Source: Reichenbachiella faecimaris
Lineage (GTDB): Bacteria; Bacteroidota; Bacteroidia; Cytophagales; Cyclobacteriaceae
Assembly: GCF_900176375.1 (NCBI RefSeq)
Contig: NZ_FWYF01000001.1
Location: forward strand, 1,188,449 to 1,252,448
Direction: 5' to 3'
DNA length: 64,000 nt
This document shows, piece after piece, positions 27,148-36,095 of this stretch. The notes under the pieces are model-generated. The model made no database searches, was not told where the DNA came from, and worked only from the letters and a program-made list of their open reading frames with translations. Each line of letters begins with the position of its first letter. Position 1 is the stretch's first letter. The position numbers and the translations under genes were made by a program.

Positions 27148-28206
27148 TTAAACCTTATAAACCCATCCGTGAGTATCTTCGATTTCTCCTAGTTTGATTT
27201 TATCCAAAGTGTCAAACAGCTTATCAGACAATGGCTTCTCTTCTGGCAACACATAGTCCACACCGTTGTATCCAATTTTATGAATTTTAGCAATGGTAGC
27301 AGCAGTACCTGCTCCAAAAGCTTCTTTTACTTCACCCGCCTTCAAAGCTGCTTCCAGTTCTTTGACACTCAGTCTTTTTTCTTCTACTTTCATTCCCCAG
27401 TCTTTAGCTAAAGTCAGCACACTGTCTCTAGTGATTCCATTGAGAATGGAATCTCCAGTAGGTGCAGTAACCAAGGTGTCATTAATTAAGAACAGTAAGT
27501 TCATTGTACCTGCTTCTTCTACAAACTCGTGCGTTTGTCCATCCGTCCAGATCAGTTGGTGATACCCTTCTTTCTGCGCTTGCAAAGCAGGATACAAAGA
27601 GGCAGCATAATTACCAGCAGTTTTAGCATATCCCACACCACCAGCTACAGCTCGGGTGTACTTAGTTTCGATCTTTACATTAACTGGCTCTGAGTAGTAA
27701 GCGCCCACTGGTGCAGTAAATATCAAAAATTTATATGTTTCAGAAGGTCTGATACCAACATACGGATCGTCTGCAAATACGACTGGCCTGATATATAAAG
27801 AAGTATTTTCCTGACCTGGCACCCAAGCGCTGTCTACTTTGAGTAAGGCCGTCAAGGCTGACATGAAAAACTCTTCCGAGATTGGAGGAATGCACATACG
27901 TTCTGCACTTACAATCATCCTTTTGGCATTGGCTTCAGGTCTGAAAATTAGGATTTCACCTGCTTTGTTTTTGTATGCTTTTAAACCTTCGAAGACAGAT
28001 TGACCATAGTGTAAAGTCGCATTGGCCGGGCTTATGGATAAGTCTCCATAAGGTTCGATTCTCATATTCTTCCACTCCCCGTTTTCAAAATCGGCCACGA
28101 ACATGTGATCTGCATACACTTTCCCGAATGGGATGTTATTGAAGTCAACTTCACTAATTCTAGATCTTTCAATCTTCTTAATTTCAAACTCTGCCGTCTC
28201 AGTCAT
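27148..28206 (-). CDS. ilvE: Branched-chain amino acid aminotransferase
   Basis: A 352-residue fold-type IV PLP enzyme that makes or degrades Leu, Ile and Val using 2-oxoglutarate/glutamate. The PLP lysine is K195 in GVGYAKTAGNYAAS. Other signatures are LHYGQSVFEGLKAYK near 65-79, the phosphate-binding NLLFLINDTLVTAPTG, and SILNGITRDSVL. The length and the two-lobed pattern match the long IlvE subgroup (II), which is common in Bacteroidota. It is monocistronic, with a -7 box and terminator visible. No other ilv or leu genes are nearby. Confidence 0.95.
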   Translation of the reverse strand: MTETAEFEIKKIERSRISEVDFNNIPFGKVYADHMFVADFENGEWKNMRIEPYGDLSISPANATLHYGQSVFEGLKAYKNKAGEILIFRPEANAKRMIVSAERMCIPPISEEFFMSALTALLKVDSAWVPGQENTSLYIRPVVFADDPYVGIRPSETYKFLIFTAPVGAYYSEPVNVKIETKYTRAVAGGVGYAKTAGNYAASLYPALQAQKEGYHQLIWTDGQTHEFVEEAGTMNLLFLINDTLVTAPTGDSILNGITRDSVLTLAKDWGMKVEEKRLSVKELEAALKAGEVKEAFGAGTAATIAKIHKIGYNGVDYVLPEEKPLSDKLFDTLDKIKLGEIEDTHGWVYKV

Positions 28207-28240
28207 TTGTTAAGCTATTTTTGTTTTGGGTAATGAAACG

Positions 28241-28248
28241 CAAATTTA
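28241..28248 (-). promoter_or_regulatory. -7 box of ilvE
   Basis: The minus strand reads TAAATTTG, an exact TAnnTTTG match. Transcription would start near 28235, giving a leader of about 29 nt. Confidence 0.5.
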
Positions 28249-28311
28249 ATCAAAATAGTCATGGAAAGTGATCCCCAAGAGTAATTTGAGGAGATCATTC
28301 ACATAAATTAT

Positions 28312-28854
28312 TTAAGGTTTCCAGGGTACCTCGGTCGCCTTCAATTCTTTGGTCATCCATCTGCACAACACAAATAGGTAATCAGATAGTCTGTTCAAAT
28401 ATGTGGTTATGTTTTCGTGAACGACCTCATTTTCAGCTAAACCAGTCACCAAACGCTCAGCCCTTCTGCATACACATCTTGCGATATGCCCTACCGAAAC
28501 AGAAACATGGCCTCCAGGCAAAACGAAATTCCGCATTTCTGGCAACTCCTCATCCATTCTATCCATAGCCTTTTCAAGCAGTTCAATATGTTTGATTTCA
28601 ATAGATGGTATGACCACTTTCGATTTTTGAGGGTCAGAAGCTAGGTGCGACCCAATGACAAAAAGTGTGTTTTGAATAGCTATTAGTTCATCTGCAATAG
28701 ATTCATTCACTGGCTGATCACGAATCATTCCGATGTGACTGTTCAGTTCGTCGATTGTTCCATAAGATTCAATTCTCAAATCAGCTTTTGATACTCTTGT
28801 GCCCCCCAGCAGTCCCGTAGTCCCTTTATCTCCAGTTTTTGTATATACCTTCAT
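28312..28854 (-). CDS. Cob(I)alamin adenosyltransferase, PduO type
   Basis: A 180-residue enzyme that transfers the adenosyl group of ATP to cob(I)alamin, making adenosylcobalamin. The ATP-binding N-terminus reads TKTGDKGTTGLLGGTRVSK, followed by ELNSHIGMIR, the helical core, and CRRAERLVTGL near 143-153 as in PduO/MMAB proteins. No cobalamin synthesis gene or B12 riboswitch is adjacent, so it may serve salvage for methylmalonyl-CoA mutase or another enzyme. It is divergent from the YtcJ-like gene. Confidence 0.93.
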   Translation of the reverse strand: MKVYTKTGDKGTTGLLGGTRVSKADLRIESYGTIDELNSHIGMIRDQPVNESIADELIAIQNTLFVIGSHLASDPQKSKVVIPSIEIKHIELLEKAMDRMDEELPEMRNFVLPGGHVSVSVGHIARCVCRRAERLVTGLAENEVVHENITTYLNRLSDYLFVLCRWMTKELKATEVPWKP

Positions 28855-28957
28855 GTTTGAGTTTTACCGTTGCCAAATATTTTTTTGATAATTACATACA
28901 AAAATGGTAAACTTAATGTTCTAACCTGTTTGATTCATTCAAATTTTAAGCAGCAAA

Positions 28958-30652
28958 ATGCGCTCTACCTATTACTTACTGGCTCTTGTGGCCATCTGTT
29001 TGCAGTTTTCTTGTGCAGACAAACACCCAAAGGCCGATTTGGTTCTGTTCAACGGAAACATATACACCCTGAATGAGACCGAACCCAAAGCTGAAGCCCT
29101 GGCAGTAACTGATGGAAAAATCGTGTATGTAGGAAACAATGTAAACGCTAATCAGTGGGTAGCAGATACTACACAAATCATTGACCTTGAAGGCAAAACA
29201 TTAACCCCAGGCTTTATTGAAGGTCATGGGCATCTCATGGGTATCGGGAAAAACCTGATCAACCTTGACCTTTTAAACACCAAAAGTTATGATGAAATCA
29301 TTGAAATGGTAAAAACCAAAGTAGATGAAGTAGAAGATGGTGAGTGGATTTTGGGACGCGGCTGGCATCAGGACAAATGGTTTGTATTACCTGAAAACAT
29401 GATCGACGGATTTCCTGCGCACAACAAGCTTTCAGAAATCTCTCCAAACAACCCAGTGGTATTATCTCATGCAAGCGGACATGCCCTATTAGCCAATGCC
29501 AAAGCACTGGAACTGGCTGGCATAAATAGTGACACGCCAGACCCGGAGGGAGGAACCATTTTTAAAGATTTGGGTGGCAACCCTACTGGTATCCTCAATG
29601 AATCAGCTGAGAAATTGATAGATGATATCATCCCTGAGGATTCTGATGAGAAAAAAATTCAAACGCTTAACATGGCGATTGAAGAATGTCTAAAAAATGG
29701 CATCACAAGTTTTCATGATGCAGGGGTCAAGCAAAAGACTATAGATCTCTATGAGTCTTTTTTAAACAATGGTTTGCTTAAAATTAGACTGTATGTAATG
29801 CTGAATGGCCGAGACGAAGAGCTACTTAAAAATTGGTACAACTCTGGCCCTCTGATTGGTGCGGGTGATAATTTTCTGACCATACGATCCATCAAATTGT
29901 ATGCGGATGGAGCACTAGGTTCTAGGGGAGCCTTACTCCTCGAAGACTATGAAGATGCGCCTGGCATACAGGGGTTAAGATTAAGCCCAGCAGATTATAT
30001 CATGAGAGTGACCGAGCAGGGAACAAAAAACGGATTTCAAATCTGCACTCACTGCATTGGGGACAGAGCCAATCACGAGGTGCTGGACATGTATGAGATT
30101 GTCTTAAAATCTGACACCTCCATGGCAAATCCAAGATTCAGAATCGAACATGCGCAGCACATTGCACCAGACGATATAGCAAGGTTTGGACAGTTGGGTG
30201 TAATTCCATCCATGCAAGCCATCCACATGAGCTCAGATCGACCTTGGGCTATTGACCGATTGGGTGAAAAACGAATTGTAGAAGGTGCCTATATGTGGCA
30301 GGAATTGATCTCGACTGGTGCTTATGTGATGAATGGCACTGACGCACCTGTAGAGCCTGTCAATCCATTGGCTAGTTATTATGCCTCAGTTACTAGACAA
30401 ACTTTAGAAGGCAAGCCTGAGAATGGCTACGAGCCAGATCAGCGAATGACAAGAGAGCAGGCACTTCGAGCATATACCATCAACAATGCCTATGGGGCAT
30501 TTGAAGAAGGTATTAAAGGTTCGATTGAAATTGGGAAAGTGGCTGACTTTGTCGTACTATCTAAGGATATCATGAAAATTCCGGCAAAAGATATTCTAGC
30601 CACTGAAGTAGAATACACGATCGTGAATGGCGAGATACTCTATCAAAAGTAA
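28958..30652 (+). CDS. YtcJ-type amidohydrolase, lipoprotein
   Basis: A 564-residue amidohydrolase exported as a lipoprotein (lipobox LQFSC, cysteine at 20). The metal-binding HGH of GFIEGHGHLMG opens the barrel; HCIGDRANHEV, RIEHAQHIAP and a late aspartate in MNGTDAPVEPVNP complete the ligand set seen in YtcJ/N-substituted formamide deformylase-like enzymes. Family members hydrolyse diverse amides; the substrate is unknown. A hairpin follows directly after its stop codon. Confidence 0.88.
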   Translation: MRSTYYLLALVAICLQFSCADKHPKADLVLFNGNIYTLNETEPKAEALAVTDGKIVYVGNNVNANQWVADTTQIIDLEGKTLTPGFIEGHGHLMGIGKNLINLDLLNTKSYDEIIEMVKTKVDEVEDGEWILGRGWHQDKWFVLPENMIDGFPAHNKLSEISPNNPVVLSHASGHALLANAKALELAGINSDTPDPEGGTIFKDLGGNPTGILNESAEKLIDDIIPEDSDEKKIQTLNMAIEECLKNGITSFHDAGVKQKTIDLYESFLNNGLLKIRLYVMLNGRDEELLKNWYNSGPLIGAGDNFLTIRSIKLYADGALGSRGALLLEDYEDAPGIQGLRLSPADYIMRVTEQGTKNGFQICTHCIGDRANHEVLDMYEIVLKSDTSMANPRFRIEHAQHIAPDDIARFGQLGVIPSMQAIHMSSDRPWAIDRLGEKRIVEGAYMWQELISTGAYVMNGTDAPVEPVNPLASYYASVTRQTLEGKPENGYEPDQRMTREQALRAYTINNAYGAFEEGIKGSIEIGKVADFVVLSKDIMKIPAKDILATEVEYTIVNGEILYQK

Positions 30653-30653
30653 A

Positions 30654-30673
30654 AAAGATGCCGAAGCCTCTTT
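30654..30673 (+). terminator. Imperfect terminator of the YtcJ-like gene
   Basis: AAAGATGC/GCCTCTTT with a CGAA loop (one T-C mismatch). The same hairpin without the mismatch ends the LytTR gene at 33581. Confidence 0.5.
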
Positions 30674-30686
30674 AGTAAAAACCGTC

Positions 30687-32534
30687 TCACTTTATCAACT
30701 CTATTATTAAAGCAGAATTTGGTTGGATGTCAACATATTCAAGTGTTAAATATGTCGTATTAGTGATTATGTCCGTACCCCTTGTATATCCTTCCAATGC
30801 TTCTTCAAAACGATCCAACTGATATCGTTCAAATTTTCGATCATTATTATTTATGATAACCATTGTTTTCCTTTCATCAAATGATCTAAAATAGACATAA
30901 ACATTGTCGTATGGCTGAAAGTGAGTCAGTCGTCCTTTATGAATTTCCTTTGCATTCTTTCGCCACTTTAGTATGGTATTGACATACCTATAGAGTTCTT
31001 CTTCCTTTGTCGTTCGTCCATTTTTCGAAAAGGCATTTCTCACATCACTCTCCCATCCGCCTGGAAAATCTTTTCTCAAAACCCCATCAGGCTTGTCTCC
31101 TGCCAATAAAATCTCATCTCCATAATACAATTGTGGAATCCCTCGTGTGGTCAGGGTAAAAGCCATGCTAAGTTTGACTTTACTCATGTCTTCATCTAAT
31201 AAGGTGTAAAGTCTAGGAACATCATGGTTCCCATTGAAAATTTTATTATTTGATGCATCTCCATAAATGAAGTCCTCCGCAAGCGTTTCATATAATTTAT
31301 ATACGTTACCGTCCTGGCCAAAAGCAGTCAGCATAGCATAGTACAGTGGGTAATCGCATACACTATTAAGCCTTGGATTGTAACCATCAGCATTAGGCCC
31401 TATTCTATTCCAATAAGACAATGAGGACGCTTTGCTTTCCCAGGTTTCGGCAACAATATAAAAATCTGGATATTCCAGTTTAACTCTTTTCACCCAATCA
31501 GCCATTACCTGTTTGTCTGGATAAGGATAAGTATCCATTCTGATTCCGTCCAACTGAGCATACTCAATCCACCAAATAGAATTTTGTATTAAATAAGTAG
31601 CAAGAAATTCATTGTGAAGATTTAAGTCTGGCAAGTTCTTGTCAAACCACCCCTTGGTAAATAAATCATAATCCGACTGAGACACGTGCGGATCAGAAGC
31701 TGCTATGTTTGTGAAACTGCTTCTAGTAAAAGTATCCCACTGATTGAGCCAGTCATTTGCTGGCAAATCGTTCATCCACCAATGCCCTGTCCCACAATGA
31801 TTGAATACCTGATCCATGATCATTTTCATTCCTCGATCATGACACTCCTTAGTGAGGTTTCTAAAATCTTCGTTTGAACCAAACCTCGAATCTGTCCGAT
31901 AAAAGTCTGAAATGCCATATCCATGATAGGAATAGGCTGGTTGATCATTTTCCAAAAAAGGATTCATCCATAGCGTAGTAGCACCAAGTTCTTGTACATA
32001 TTTTAAATGATCTACAATGCCCTTAATGTCTCCTCCATGCCTGCCGTGTGTATCTTCTCGATTTGCTTTTTCTATTGTATCATCCGTTGAGTCATTTTCT
32101 CTCTCACCATTTGCAAAACGATCAGGCGTAATAAGGTAAATGACGTCAGACCCATCCACAGTTTGCCCTGTAGTACCCTTATCAGATTTTTGTTGTATTT
32201 GATATTCATAGGAAACGAGTCGTTTCTTTCCTTTCATGAAGTTGATAGCAAATGACCCTGGCTGGCTTTCAGCAGAGATGTTGAGGTTTACAAATAAGTA
32301 ATTTGGACTCTCCAATGTGGTTACACTTTTTATCTCCACTCCTGGGTAATCAATGGTGGGTGTTGATAGGCTAATGTTTTCGCCATAAACAAGCAACTGA
32401 AGTGAAGCGGTTTCCATCCCAATCCACCAAGTTGGTGGCTCCACTCTTTCTAATCGAACAACCTGCCCCACCAGTGTCTGCACTGAGCAGAACAGTAGTA
32501 AGCCAGCCAGTATTATTCTATTTTTTGTATTCAT
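30687..32534 (-). CDS. Secreted GH13 alpha-amylase family enzyme (cyclomaltodextrinase/neopullulanase-like)
   Basis: A 615-residue exported enzyme (signal 1-24, cleaved after LVGQ). Residues about 25-115 form an N-terminal immunoglobulin-like cyclomaltodextrinase-N domain, and the TIM barrel follows with all four GH13 regions: MDQVFNHCG (240-248), the nucleophile D334 in GIRMDTYP, the acid E363 in VAETWE and D438 in NGNHDVPR. A beta-sandwich C domain ends the protein. It should hydrolyse alpha-1,4 (perhaps 1,6) glucans in the periplasm or at the surface. It is divergent from a LytTR regulator, which may control it. No SusCD genes are present. Confidence 0.92.
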   Translation of the reverse strand: MNTKNRIILAGLLLFCSVQTLVGQVVRLERVEPPTWWIGMETASLQLLVYGENISLSTPTIDYPGVEIKSVTTLESPNYLFVNLNISAESQPGSFAINFMKGKKRLVSYEYQIQQKSDKGTTGQTVDGSDVIYLITPDRFANGERENDSTDDTIEKANREDTHGRHGGDIKGIVDHLKYVQELGATTLWMNPFLENDQPAYSYHGYGISDFYRTDSRFGSNEDFRNLTKECHDRGMKMIMDQVFNHCGTGHWWMNDLPANDWLNQWDTFTRSSFTNIAASDPHVSQSDYDLFTKGWFDKNLPDLNLHNEFLATYLIQNSIWWIEYAQLDGIRMDTYPYPDKQVMADWVKRVKLEYPDFYIVAETWESKASSLSYWNRIGPNADGYNPRLNSVCDYPLYYAMLTAFGQDGNVYKLYETLAEDFIYGDASNNKIFNGNHDVPRLYTLLDEDMSKVKLSMAFTLTTRGIPQLYYGDEILLAGDKPDGVLRKDFPGGWESDVRNAFSKNGRTTKEEELYRYVNTILKWRKNAKEIHKGRLTHFQPYDNVYVYFRSFDERKTMVIINNNDRKFERYQLDRFEEALEGYTRGTDIITNTTYLTLEYVDIQPNSALIIELIK

Positions 32535-32679
32535 ACCAAAAAGGTTTTAAAAATTAAACATCCTGCTAGATGATGCGATTTTGGCTTACTACCAACTTCC
32601 TTATACAATCAACGATTTCACAATACGGACTACAAGTAGCTGGTATAGAGGAACTTTTAAATGAATTTTGGGATTTAAG

Positions 32680-32736
32680 AGTCGTTGATATAAAAATCTC
32701 AGTTCTTTGTATAAAATTGCTAGTCGTTTGTACAAA
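32680..32736. promoter_or_regulatory. Three 21-bp-spaced direct repeats, candidate LytTR operator
   Basis: AGTCGTTGATATAAA (32680), AGTTCTTTGTATAAA (32701) and AGTCGTTTGTACAAA (32722) share AGTnnTTnnTAnAAA at an exact 21-bp pitch. LytTR proteins such as AgrA bind pairs of direct repeats about two helical turns apart. The array lies between the GH13 gene and the LytTR gene, upstream of the predicted promoter of the latter. Confidence 0.55.
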
Positions 32737-32771
32737 TTAGTTTTTATGTTGATTCGCTTTTTAAATTTTTG

Positions 32772-32801
32772 TTGAAGACAAAAAAATGACTGATAATTTT
32801 G
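32772..32801 (+). promoter_or_regulatory. Promoter of the LytTR gene (TTG-N19-TAATTTTG)
   Basis: TTG at 32772-32774, a 19-nt spacer and TAATTTTG at 32794-32801 give a full match to the Bacteroidota promoter. Its -7 box overlaps the TTG proposed as start codon, so one of the two predictions must be wrong or the message is leaderless with a non-ATG start. Confidence 0.5.
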
Positions 32802-33557
32802 CATCAAATTAACCTTCGTAGAATCGCTGAACATTTACTCTACTGGCTAGGGCTTATTGCATTTTTAAGTGTTGTTTGGGGAAGTTCTGATGGCAACTAT
32901 CCACGAAATTTGATCATTCAATTCTATAGTCTCCCTTCTAGACTCATTTTAGTCTATACCACGTTGTACTTACTCATCCCCCATTTTTTACTAAAAAAAC
33001 AATTCACGCGTTTTGCTTTGGCTTATTTATTCCTGCTTGTGCTTGTCGGACTAGTTATTCAACGACCACTTATGTTGTACCATGTACAGCCCATTTATCT
33101 ACCTGAGTGGAATGTGTCAAGTTTTTTCATCATTTCAGAATTGATGAACACCCTACTGGATGTGAATCTAGCAGCTATACTTCCAGTTGGCAATTCTTTA
33201 TACAATCTATGGGTTTCTTCCAATGAAAAACTAGAAACGAATGCCCAAAAATTCATCTATCTGAAAGTTGAAAAGAGACTAGAAAAAGTAGTTATTGATG
33301 ACATCATTTATGTAGAAAGCCTGAAAAATTACATCAAAGTCAAGACCACAGAAAAGGAAATCGTGGCATATAGAAGCCTGACTGTCATGGAGGAGGCTTT
33401 GCCAGTCGATAAATTTTTAAGAGTACATAGGTCATTCATTATCGGACTCACCTACGTCGAATCTTTCTCCCCAAATCAAATTCAACTGGGGGCGATAAAA
33501 ATTCCGGTAGGAAGAACATATAAGGAAGAAGTCAAAAAGAGATTAGGGTATTTTTAG
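32799..33557 (+). CDS. Membrane-anchored LytTR transcription regulator
   Basis: A 252-residue protein with three or four N-terminal membrane helices (about 12-28, 45-62, 72-90 and perhaps 108-130) and a C-terminal LytTR DNA-binding domain (about 152-250; YLKVEKRLEKVVIDDIIYVE, VAYRSLTVMEEALP, FLRVHRSFIIG). There is no receiver domain, so it is a one-component membrane regulator. An in-frame stop sits at 32787 and no ATG follows before residue 90, so the start is non-ATG: TTG 32799 here, or ATT at 32808 if the overlapping promoter is real. A perfect GAGGC hairpin ends the gene. Confidence 0.82.
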   Translation: MHQINLRRIAEHLLYWLGLIAFLSVVWGSSDGNYPRNLIIQFYSLPSRLILVYTTLYLLIPHFLLKKQFTRFALAYLFLLVLVGLVIQRPLMLYHVQPIYLPEWNVSSFFIISELMNTLLDVNLAAILPVGNSLYNLWVSSNEKLETNAQKFIYLKVEKRLEKVVIDDIIYVESLKNYIKVKTTEKEIVAYRSLTVMEEALPVDKFLRVHRSFIIGLTYVESFSPNQIQLGAIKIPVGRTYKEEVKKRLGYF

Positions 33558-33580
33558 CGTCTGTCAATCTCAAAATCAAA

Positions 33581-33602
33581 AAAGAGGCCGAAGCCTCTTT
33601 TT
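33581..33602 (+). terminator. Terminator of the LytTR gene
   Basis: Stem AAAGAGGC/GCCTCTTT with a CGAA tetraloop, followed by T residues (33598-33602). It lies 23 nt after the stop codon. Confidence 0.85.
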
Positions 33603-33740
33603 ACGAATACTTGCTTAATGACCCTAAAATCCATCAACCAAAATCAAAGGGCTTCTTACTAATGATCAATACTCAACTCTCTCGTTAAGCAACATTCAGG
33701 ATCATAACAGCTGATAATTTGTAAGCCCTTAACTATTTCA

Positions 33741-34997
33741 TCAAGCTCTTTTTAATTCTAAGATGGTAATCTCTGGTAAAATACCCACACGACCTGGGTA
33801 ACCTAGGAATCCAAACCCTCTATTCACATACAGGTGTTGGTTACCTTCTGAATACAAATCAGCCCACTGCTTGTACAAATATTGCGACGGACTCCATCGG
33901 AAGTTTCCTATTTCCACCCCAAACTGAAACCCATGAGTGTGGCCTGACAAAGTCAAATCTATATCGCCAAACTCAGGTCTAATCTGCGCATCCCAATGGC
34001 TTGGGTCATGGGACAATAATATTTTAGTATCCGCTTCTACATGTTGCGCTGCCTTGGTCAAATCCCCATATTTTGTAAAGCCGCGTGCTCCCCAGTTTTC
34101 TACGCCCAAAATGGCCAGCCTTTCACCATCCACTTCTAAATAGCGATGTTCATTGAGCAAAATATCCCATCCCATTTCTTTATGAGCATTGACCAGCTGC
34201 TCCAGGTTTTTCCTCTTTGCTTCCTGTGAGCCCCAGGCTTTATAATCGCCATAGTCATGATTACCTAAGACAGAAAATTTACCTGCAGAGGCCTTCACCT
34301 TGGAAAATATGTCCAGGTAGTCACTCACTTCTTTGGATTCATTGTTCACCAAATCACCAGTAAACAGGAAAAGGTCGGGTTTTTCTGCATTCAACAGGTC
34401 TACACCACCTTTTACAGCCGTTTTATTATAGAAACTCCCGCTATGTATATCGGACAACTGCCCTATCCTAATTCCATCAAATGCCCTGGGTAAGTTTTCT
34501 AAGGTAATCGTACGACGTCTCACGCGATAGTCATACGCTCCAGATAAAATCCCATAGCTCATAGCTGCTACTGGCACTGCTCCAGCTATCAAGGCTGACT
34601 TGGATAAAAATTCAGATCGCGAAATGCCATTTTCAGTGGCTGGGTTAGATACCCCATTTTGAAATAATCCTTGATAGGCATATTTACCCAATCTGATGAT
34701 ATCATCTGCAAACACAAAAAGTCCAGCAGTCAGTTTACCTAAAAGATTCATAAAAACTGCTGTAGCCAGAAAGGTGCGCAGATTGTGGTATTTTGTTGGG
34801 TCGACACTCCCAAACACGACAAGTGCAAAAAAAGAAAATACTGTAAGAGACCAGTAAAGGGTATAAACTGCAAGCTTTCCCGTAGAGGAAAAGCTACCAA
34901 CAACAACTTTTACAGCCTGAAAGACATAGTAATCCAGAGAAGAATAGATGATCAGGGCTACAATAAAAAAACTCAATCTGTGCATAAGAAACTTCAT
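33741..34997 (-). CDS. Membrane-anchored metallophosphoesterase (YkuE/YaeI type)
   Basis: A 418-residue protein with several N-terminal membrane helices (about 8-28, 38-62, 78-98) and a C-terminal calcineurin-like domain. The binuclear metal ligands are visible in QLSDIHSG, FTGDLVNN, VLGNHDYG, LLSHDPSHW and LSGHTHG. A hydrophobic stretch around 140-155 may add a further helix. Similar proteins hydrolyse UDP-diacylglucosamine-like or other lipids at the membrane; the true substrate is unknown. It is the last gene of the sigma-factor operon, 30 nt after the DUF4097-like gene. Confidence 0.88.
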   Translation of the reverse strand: MKFLMHRLSFFIVALIIYSSLDYYVFQAVKVVVGSFSSTGKLAVYTLYWSLTVFSFFALVVFGSVDPTKYHNLRTFLATAVFMNLLGKLTAGLFVFADDIIRLGKYAYQGLFQNGVSNPATENGISRSEFLSKSALIAGAVPVAAMSYGILSGAYDYRVRRRTITLENLPRAFDGIRIGQLSDIHSGSFYNKTAVKGGVDLLNAEKPDLFLFTGDLVNNESKEVSDYLDIFSKVKASAGKFSVLGNHDYGDYKAWGSQEAKRKNLEQLVNAHKEMGWDILLNEHRYLEVDGERLAILGVENWGARGFTKYGDLTKAAQHVEADTKILLSHDPSHWDAQIRPEFGDIDLTLSGHTHGFQFGVEIGNFRWSPSQYLYKQWADLYSEGNQHLYVNRGFGFLGYPGRVGILPEITILELKRA

Positions 34998-35027
34998 ACG
35001 CAGATTGAGTCTTGGAGTTATCTTCTA

Positions 35028-36095
35028 CTAGCGGAATCGGATATCGCCATAGCTGGTATCTATGCGAATAAACCCGCCTTGTCCTGAACCCATTCTCCCT
35101 TTATAACGAGATTTAAAGTCCTCTTTAACCTTATAGTCAAAATCTAGTGGCAAACCAGAATAGCTAAAATCACTGAAGCTCAATTCCGTATCAAAGGTAA
35201 AGTTGGTTCCCTCTTCAAAGGAGATTCTATAATCCCCAAACTTGCCGTCTATTAGGATTTTGCTAAACCCTTTGGCCACTTCATTGATTGTGAAATCACC
35301 ACTATAGGATGTCTCCATATCCAGCTCTACTTCTAATCGATCAATTGAAAACTCTGAATATCCCACGTAGCCTTTGATGCCCTGAACTGTACCTATCTCC
35401 ATATCTCCATATTTACTGGTCAAATCAATAGTTCCTATTTTTTCAACTTCAACATCTGAGAAACCTTGCTCCATTCTGACTACCCCTAGTTCGTTGATTT
35501 CCACATCCGAATATTTAATTTCGATCTCTCCTTGTTTAATCAGCTGAATAGATCCATCACTAAAAGAGATTTTGATATCAGTAAGTCCAAATAATTTCTC
35601 AATTTTCAAGTCGCCGTAAGATATGTCAATATCACTCTCCCCCATCAAATCACCAATGTAGTTTCCGCCAAAGCTATTTTTCAATCTTAGCGGATTTTTC
35701 TTTGGCATGTTCACCTTATAATTGATTTCAAACTCCTCCCTGTCTCTATTTCTAAGATTTCCTAGTCTTGTTTCAAATGAAATTTCAGAGCTACTTTCCT
35801 CAATATCAATTTCGATTTTATCAAGCAGGTCTTGCGCGCGGCTTTCGTTATTCATTCTGGCTATGATCTCAATGTCTACCGTAATTTTATTCTGATCCCA
35901 GGTATTGATATGGACACGACCAAAACTATTCTCAATAGCCAACCTTACATTTGACTTTACATCATAGCTCTTGGATATTTTGCGACTTTTCTCATAGTCC
36001 AATCCTTTGTCCTTACCTTCTAGTCCACCTGATAGCAGCCCTATGAGGGTCACTACAATCATCAGGTTATACGCTAATTTTTTCATCTTCCTCAT
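35028..36095 (-). CDS. DUF4097-like exported beta-helix protein
   Basis: A 355-residue protein with a signal peptide (about 1-27, core MIVVTLIGLLSG). The mature part consists of short beta repeats with the recurring SFGRVHINTWDQNKI, DISYGDLKI, KYSDVEINEL and SYGDIRF patterns, as in DUF4097/DUF2807 right-handed beta-helices. Such proteins often sit next to ECF sigma and anti-sigma genes in Bacteroidota and may be envelope sensors. Its start overlaps the end of the anti-sigma-like gene by 29 nt. Confidence 0.8.
   Translation of the reverse strand: MRKMKKLAYNLMIVVTLIGLLSGGLEGKDKGLDYEKSRKISKSYDVKSNVRLAIENSFGRVHINTWDQNKITVDIEIIARMNNESRAQDLLDKIEIDIEESSSEISFETRLGNLRNRDREEFEINYKVNMPKKNPLRLKNSFGGNYIGDLMGESDIDISYGDLKIEKLFGLTDIKISFSDGSIQLIKQGEIEIKYSDVEINELGVVRMEQGFSDVEVEKIGTIDLTSKYGDMEIGTVQGIKGYVGYSEFSIDRLEVELDMETSYSGDFTINEVAKGFSKILIDGKFGDYRISFEEGTNFTFDTELSFSDFSYSGLPLDFDYKVKEDFKSRYKGRMGSGQGGFIRIDTSYGDIRFR

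Noticed and set aside
32601-32834. 77-codon minus-strand ORF in the GH13/LytTR gap
   Set aside because: It is lysine/leucine-rich from AT-rich regulatory DNA and covers the direct repeats and promoter.
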